From contig JAYEVE010000452.1 in NCBI GenBank assembly GCA_036346375.1, positions 39,174-103,173 on the forward strand: a stretch of DNA of 64,000 nt, given 5' to 3'. The notes under the pieces were generated by a model. The model was not told the DNA's origin, searched no databases, and worked only from the letters and a program-made list of their open reading frames with translations. The DNA comes from Guadua angustifolia (lineage: Eukaryota; Streptophyta; Magnoliopsida; Poales; Poaceae). Each line of letters opens with the position of its first letter. Position 1 is the stretch's first letter. Positions 58,586 to 64,000 of this stretch are shown here, in pieces. Made by a program: the position numbers and the translations under genes.

Positions 58586-59142
58586 TAATATGGCTGCTCA
58601 GTTGCTGAATTAGAGAAAAACTTTAGAGATTATTTGAGGTTGGTGCTTTCATGTAAAGAGATCTATATGTGTGTTCTTCGATGAAAATCGGTGAGTATGG
58701 ATTCCGATCTAATAATTCATGTTTATGTATAATTGCTTTCTAGTATACATGTTTAATCTAGTTTCTCTTTCATAGTATTAGATCAATTATTCTAGATTGA
58801 TTTGCTCAGTTTAGCCATTATTTTGTTAATTTCCAGAATTAATAAAAACACAAAAAATTAGTTTTAGGTATTAGTTTGCACCAATTCACCCCCTTGGTGC
58901 GCCTCGATCCTACACTTTTCCATTGTGCCAATATATTTTTCCTCTATTCGCTCATTGCTCTCCACAACCAATACAAGTACATTCCTCATCTGCACTAATT
59001 CTGTTAACCCGCAAGCTGTAGGGATTTTTTTAAAAAAACCACGAAAGGGACACCAAAGTGATGCGATTGTGTCCTCCACACATTGGCATCATTTTATAAC
59101 AGTACGAGGCAATGTCTTCAGATTTCACTTTCTACATGCATA
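58586..59142. other. Continuation of block C flank, with Copia LTR-like scrap
   Basis: After the TAA duplication, TATGG matches block A, then sequence ending CACCAATTCACCCCCTTGG near 58890 looks like a Copia LTR end. From 58921 the flank matches block A for 31 bases. A minus-strand ORF at 59079-58864 contains LTELVQMRNVLVLVVES, which is faintly like a leucine-rich stretch of a disease-resistance protein. This is not strong enough to call a gene. Confidence 0.4.
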
Positions 59143-59689
59143 TCTACATACTTAAAGGCGAAGAAATCGGCCGCTCGCCAGCCGTGCCACGTCTTGCTTC
59201 TGTGCGTGTAGCCCCTCCCGGTTCTCGCTATTTTCCTCCGGGTTCGTCATGTGCGTGCGCACCGCCTGGCCCATTCCGTCCGTGGCCCATCCGATGGCCC
59301 TTAACAGGTCACGGTTTTCGCGCCTCCTCCGTCATCGCGTGCGGGTCCATCTGTTCCAGCTGTCCTTTACAGGACTAAGGCATTAATTGCCTCCCTTGGC
59401 TTCGCCGCCGACTGGGTTCTTGCGTCTGGGTTTTGTTGTGTTCTATGCACTCTGTTCCCCCATCGTTCGCTCCGTCCGCATCGTTATTTCTGCATTGCTC
59501 GCTGGGCTTGCGGTTTTCCTCGGCTCTCGCCTGCTCATGGATTCCACCGCTTTTGCTTCTATTTGTTGATTTGCTCTTGTCTTTTCATGCAGGATTATGT
59601 TTGCTCTTTGTGAGTTCGCCTTCCTTTCTTTGGTCCCGGTGGGTTAGCTTATCCTTGCTTGCACTTTATTTCCACTTATTTTTTTGTCT

Positions 59690-61430
59690 TTGGTTTTATA
59701 TGACGTATGCTTAGTGCTGTACATGTTTAAGCCTCCATGTGTGGTGATGTGTGTGAGTTAGTATTTTTCTAGCCTCTTGTTTGTTACTTCCAAATAGGTT
59801 GGTTACTTTTTGGCTTCAGTACTTAGGTTAGGCTTTTTGTCTTGGTTTTATGTGACGTATGCTTAGTACTGTGCATGTTTAAGCCTCCATATGTGCCTTG
59901 ATGTGTGTGAGTTAGTATTTTTCTCTTTTGCTATTTGTTAGTTCCAAATAAATTTGGTTAGTTTTTGCTTCAGATTACTTCGGTTAGCGGCGCATGCACA
60001 TGAACACAACTGGATACTCATATCTGAAAGACAAATGCTTCAAGGTGATTTCTGGCGCCTCGGTGTGATGTATCATTTCCAACATGTTGTGGGTCAATCC
60101 ATCCCTTCCTCTGAAATTAATCGGCCAATGCACGACAACAGTATAGCTCACGAATAAGATTATCAAGGAAAACATCGCGTTGTGCTTTCAAGTGTCAGAA
60201 TGTTGTCTCAATACCTCAATTGAAATGAAACTCATCGGTGGTTGGAAAAGGAAGTTTGAACTATGTCAAGTTCCGCCTCAAGATCTGTCTTCCATCTGGA
60301 GTATTCATATTTTCTAAGCTTCTCTCTTATACAACGTGTCACCCAGATTTCTATCTGAATAACAATCTTGATCCTTAATGTACAAGAAACAATAACACAC
60401 TATAAGCTTTAAGCAATTCAAATAACATTGGAAAAGGAAGTTTTAACTATGTCAAGTTTCGCCTCAAGATCTGTCTTCCATCTGGAGTATTCCTATTTTC
60501 TAAGCTTCTCTCTTATACAACGTGTCACCCAGATTTCTATCTGAATAACAATCTTGATCCTTAATGTGCAAGAAACAATAACACACTACAAGCTTTAAGC
60601 AATTCAAATAACAGTTGAACCTGAGTAGAATACTATATCTTACTGATAGCTTTTTTCAAGGAAGACGGCTGTTGCATAAAAGTCAAGTTGGGACCGGATG
60701 AGGCTCTGGATTCGCGAATTGCTTGGCTCAGTTCTTCAAAACACACGCACACGCGCAGTTGTTTGTGCTGGTTTTTTGTGATGTGTGCTTAACGTCTGTG
60801 CATGTTTAAGCCTCCATGTGTGTGCTAATGTGTGTGGATTAGTATTTTTCTAGCCTACCATTTGTTTGTTCCAAATAGGTTTGGTTAGCTTTTACTTCAG
60901 TTACTTAGGCTAGCCTTTGTTAGTTCCAAGCAAGAAAGCGTGATTGACAGGTTTGTTAGTTCCAAATAGGCTTGGCTCGGTTCTTCAAAACACCTGCACA
61001 CGCCGCAGCGATTGTTTGTCTTTGGTTTTTGTGATGTGTGCTTAACGTCTGTGCATGTTTAAGCCTCCATGCGTGCGCTAATGTGTGTGGATTAGTATTT
61101 TTCTAGCCTACCATTTGTTTGTTCCAAATAGGTTGGTTAGCTTTTTACTTCCAGATTACTTCCGGCTAGCCTTTGTTAGTTCCAAGCAAGAAACGTGACG
61201 ACAGTTTGTTAGTTCCAAATAAATTTGGTTAGTTTTTACTTCAGTTACTTAGGCTAGCCTTTGTTTGTGCTGTTTTTTTGTGATGTGTTCTTAACGTCTG
61301 TGCATGTTTAAGCCTCCATGTGTGCGCTAATGTGTGTGGATTAGTATTTTTCTACCCTACCATTTGTTTGTTCCAAATAGGCTGGTTAGCTTTTTGCTTC
61401 TGGATTACTTCCGGCTACCCCTTTTTTGTG
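59690..61430. repeat. Interspersed and tandem repeat series inside the Helitron
   Basis: The words CATGTTTAAGCCTCCATGTG, GATTAGTATTTTTCTA and TTGTTCCAAATAGGTT recur at about 59720, 59875, 60800, 61060 and 61310, at spacings of about 150 to 250 bp. A further inverted copy (GGAGGCTTAAACATGCACAG) is at about 61907-61926. The series is T-rich and non-coding. Confidence 0.8.
60244..60615. repeat. Tandem duplication, 2 x 186 bp, in the Helitron
   Basis: GGAAAAGGAAGTTT at 60244 recurs at 60430, and the following 186 bases agree except for a few substitutions. Non-coding. Confidence 0.9.
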
Positions 61431-61486
61431 CTATTCTTATGCGGTGTCCTGCTTCGTACACGTAACTTCTTGAGTATGGTACCGTG

Positions 61487-61686
61487 TTTCTTGCTTGGTG
61501 ACCTAGGCTGCTATTTTGAGACCTATTTATTCCTATGATTGTTGGGATGCTGCGCTTCCTGTTTACTTATTATATATGTCGTCACGTTTCTTGCTTGGTG
61601 ATCTTGGCCGCTATTTTGAGACCTATTTATTCCTATGATTGCTGGGATGCTGCATTTTGTATTTACTTATTATATATGTCGTTGAC
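61487..61686. repeat. Tandem duplication, 2 x 100 bp, in the Helitron
   Basis: TTTCTTGCTTGGTGA at 61488 recurs at 61588, with GAGACCTATTTATTCCTATG in both units. Non-coding. Confidence 0.9.
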
Positions 61687-63320
61687 TGCTGAATGGACCT
61701 TGTTTTCAGTATTCCAGTTGTTTCCCTGTAGTGTGGATTGGACAATGTTGGTCTTATTTTCCTTTGCTGTTAGGGTTGTGTGTGATTAAGACGGTCTCCG
61801 TGCTCATGGTGCATGGAGGGCAAGGGTCCTCCGCAGCGCCCTGGCTTTGCCCGCGATGACGGTATGTGTCAACTAATGCTAATCCACACACATTAGCGCA
61901 CGCATGGAGGCTTAAACATGCACAGAGCTAAATGTGTTTTCCGTAACAGAAAACCGATATGAAATCTATCGCAACAACTCCATCCACAGTCCAAACTCCT
62001 TAGGTTAACCATCTAAATTGCTAAACATATGTCCTTTTCAATTACAGCCTATTACAATCCATATCATCTCATTATGCTATACTATCTATCAAATACAGCT
62101 AATGCCACTGTTGGGATCTGGCTCGGAGCAGGCGTTGCAATCGGACAGCCAGCCACTCTGTGATCTTCCAGATGTTGAAAGGTGCTCTTTGTCTAGATGC
62201 TTACACATTTGTTATGACCATGGTCTCCCGCATTATAATTTACACATATTGTTGTCTATTGTATATAGTTCCCCCGTTCCTCACCAAAAGCCTTCAGCTA
62301 AGAGAAAATTATTTGAGAGCAGCACGCAAGAACATGCATGAAAAGGTGCCTTACATAAATATCTACTTTTTCCAACACAATCCGCCTTGCTTTAGAGCCA
62401 CATGCGATTCCTAATCTATCTATTTTCCCTTGCAGTTTGTTGCGATGCCAATCTGATCTACGTAGGACTACACAACTTGTGTTTTCCAATGGACCCACAT
62501 ATTATATACACTGAACACTAGCCGATGCAGTACTGGCTCCACATCAACTTTTGTCAACACTAACGCCTGTATAGGAGTGCTATCCCTTTTGCCAATATCT
62601 GTATTATAGCCTAGGAGAATTGCTCATGACTCCTCGTTTGTCATCACCTTATCATCCTAGATAAATAGCATCTGTTATTTAGGTGTTCCCTTCTGTATCA
62701 GCCCTCTAATGTACGTAGGACCTAATATCGCTGTCTGTTTTATATAGACTTGTAAGATGCTTATCGTTATACTTCTGGCTAATACCGCTCATCTATAACA
62801 TATGTCCTCAGCTCTCCTATATATGCAACCTCTTGCCTTATAATATAGCATTCCTGATGGACTCTACAGTTGATGCCATTCTTCTTTTCAAAAACTACAT
62901 GAGAACCAACCTGTGTAACTTTAATAAATGACTAAAACTCTATTGGAATTAACTACTAAGCAATGACTAAAGTACCTGACATCATCGACATAATACCTGT
63001 GTAAGTTTAATAGATGGCTAAAACTCTGTTGGAAAAACACATCAATATCTCTGTGAATTGGTTACTGCTGATTATAGATTCGTTATGGCTAATAAAGTTC
63101 ACATCGTTATCGCTTTCTAGAGGTTCCAAAGATTTTTGATGAAATCATACGCCAGCAAAATTCGTCCGGCGCGGCGTAGCGCGCCAACCCATCCTAGTGG
63201 TACTGATAGGCCATTTAGTTTACAGTCTTTCTGTAAACAAACACAAGACCACACTTGAATTAGACACAACCAGACTGACTATTGGTGTTACAAAAGCGCA
63301 TGATCAAGGCAGAAATCAAA

Positions 63321-63648
63321 CTAAACAAATAATGCTCGGCGTTTCCTCATCGTTGATGATGTCATAGGCTTCTCTTCATCAGAACTCGGAACAAAGTGAA
63401 GAGTCTTGGTATAAGGAGGCATCCTTGATTCCCACATCACTAGATCAAACTCTCCTTTTGGTAGAATGGTGGGATCTAGAATTAGGTCCCCAAAATTCAT
63501 CAGGCAGAGTGCAGCAGGGGAAGATGGTAAGAATTTTGTGATGTCTATTGGCCGATCCTCATAATGACCAACTTTTGGATGCTCACCAAGCATGGAGTAG
63601 TTTTCCTTGACCACAGTGCTGCAATTCCTCAATATGTCGAGCCAAAAA
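63321..63648 (-). pseudogene. NLR-like family, C-terminal fragment (copy 8)
   Basis: From 63648 downwards it reads WLDILRNCSTVVKENYSMLG, GEHPKVGHYEDRPIDITKF, MNFGDLILDPTILPKGEFDL, WESRMPPYTKTLHFVPSSDEEK and the basic end STMRKRRALFV. It matches residues 360-487 of the intact gene and is open throughout. The N-terminal three quarters are missing, because LTR-like repeat sequence begins at about 63650 inside the codon run for WLDIL. Its 3' flank is shared with copy 3. Confidence 0.85.
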
Positions 63649-63649
63649 A

Positions 63650-64000
63650 AAACTAATTAATTGATTATTGCAAAGGTGAGTATATAGAGTACTCAACGAA
63701 TTGTGTACAGAATGTAAATATAATATAACTATATGCAAAGTTTATTCCATAGAATGGTTGATATGATTTTTTTGCATAAAATAAATTTTAGTAGTTTAAT
63801 ACAATAATATATTGAAAACATAAATAAAATGACTAATTGTAATAATAACTTATTATGAGATTTTCTCAAATTAAACTGAACTTAACTAGCCCATAGCCTA
63901 CTCCATTTACTTTTTAGGACACACAACCTCCTTCCTTTGCTTTATTTTGTAAAATCTAACCCTTGTGTGAAATTCTCGACCATTACATGTGGGGACATGA
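63650..64000 (-). repeat. LTR-like long repeat, copy 5 (continues beyond window)
   Basis: It follows 48545-48720 and 32500-32680: GCAAAGGTGAGTATATAGAG, then CTATATGCAAAGTTTATTCC and ATTTTTTTGCATAAAATAAA. It lacks the outer GGTCCCGACA end, so it is truncated where it meets copy 8. The rest lies outside the window. Confidence 0.6.

Larger units (their letters stand above)
59143..63197 (+). mobile_element. Non-autonomous Helitron, about 4.05 kb
   Basis: The 5' end reads TCTACATACTTAAAGGCGAAG after a host A at 59142, like other grass Helitrons. The 3' end has a hairpin (GGCGCG, loop GCGTAG, CGCGCC) at about 63168-63185, followed by AACCCATC and CTAG, with host T at 63198. No Rep/helicase sequence is seen, so it depends on another element. 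The interior is filled by tandem repeats. An ORF at 62018-62341 (+), ending in AKRKLFESSTQEHA, might be a captured gene scrap but is not recognised. Confidence 0.8.

Noticed and set aside
58864..59079. LRR fragment of a resistance gene on the minus strand
   Set aside because: LTELVQMRNVLVLVVES is suggestive, but only about 20 residues fit and the frame crosses Copia LTR-like sequence.
62018..62414. Captured host gene in the Helitron
   Set aside because: Two overlapping short ORFs have some codon-like character (KRKLFESS) but no recognisable domain, so no gene is called.

Overview
The window is nuclear DNA of a monocot, almost certainly a grass (Poaceae). The transposon families, the long AT-rich LTR-like repeats and the NLR-type gene family are all of grass type. 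Species cannot be fixed from the sequence; a rice-tribe or related grass is a guess. There are no rRNA genes, plastid genes, CRISPR arrays or bacterial operons. Only one protein-coding gene looks intact, and nearly everything else is transposon or gene debris.

The intact gene is at 39287-40750 (+). It encodes a 487-residue NLR-like protein with an Rx-type coiled-coil N-terminus, a degenerate NB-ARC region whose P-loop reads VGKKT instead of GKTT, no LRR, and a distinctive C-terminal module of about 100 residues ending in a basic GRKRR cluster. At least seven further pieces of the same family lie in the window: 15085-15420 (+), 15833-16556 (-), 17076-17168 (-), 23835-24045 (-), 24371-25796 (-, nearly full length with one frameshift), 41646-41975 (-) and 63321-63648 (-). 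Two paralogous segments of about 2 kb, B (15085-17004) and C (40440-42429), carry the same tail-to-tail pair of family members. Part of their common flank recurs as block A (2627-3459). These duplications give in-window empty sites that date and prove later insertions.

Layout: 1-2299 LTR-like repeat; 2300-3459 hairpin spacer and block A; 3459-10252 decayed Gypsy element (pol, long non-coding part with antisense ORF remnants, LTR); 10290-13500 another LTR-like unit with an 81-bp and a 35-bp tandem array; 13525-15083 5'-truncated LINE abutting an NLR-like fragment; 15085-17168 NLR-like fragments; 17170-21965 Copia debris, a 305-bp inverted repeat and an LTR-like stretch; 22189-22418 Tourist-like MITE; 23835-25796 two NLR-like pseudogenes; 27935-29150 Copia fragment; 29165-36590 AT-rich LTR-like repeats; 36800-37840 Mutator transposase fragment; 38128-38357 second Tourist-like MITE; 39287-40750 intact gene; 41059-41283 MULE-type MITE; 42430-58585 a complete-ended 16-kb CACTA element with a nested 4.5-kb LTR-like element; 59143-63197 a non-autonomous Helitron; 63321-64000 an NLR-like fragment cut by another LTR-like copy.

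The most interesting system is the LRR-less NLR-like family with its conserved altered P-loop and C-terminal module. The cleanest structural results are two insertions whose target-site duplications are confirmed by paralogous empty sites in the same window: the CACTA element (TSD TAA) and the MULE-type MITE (TSD AAAATCTAA). All identities given are by-eye estimates, since no alignment or database search was run.
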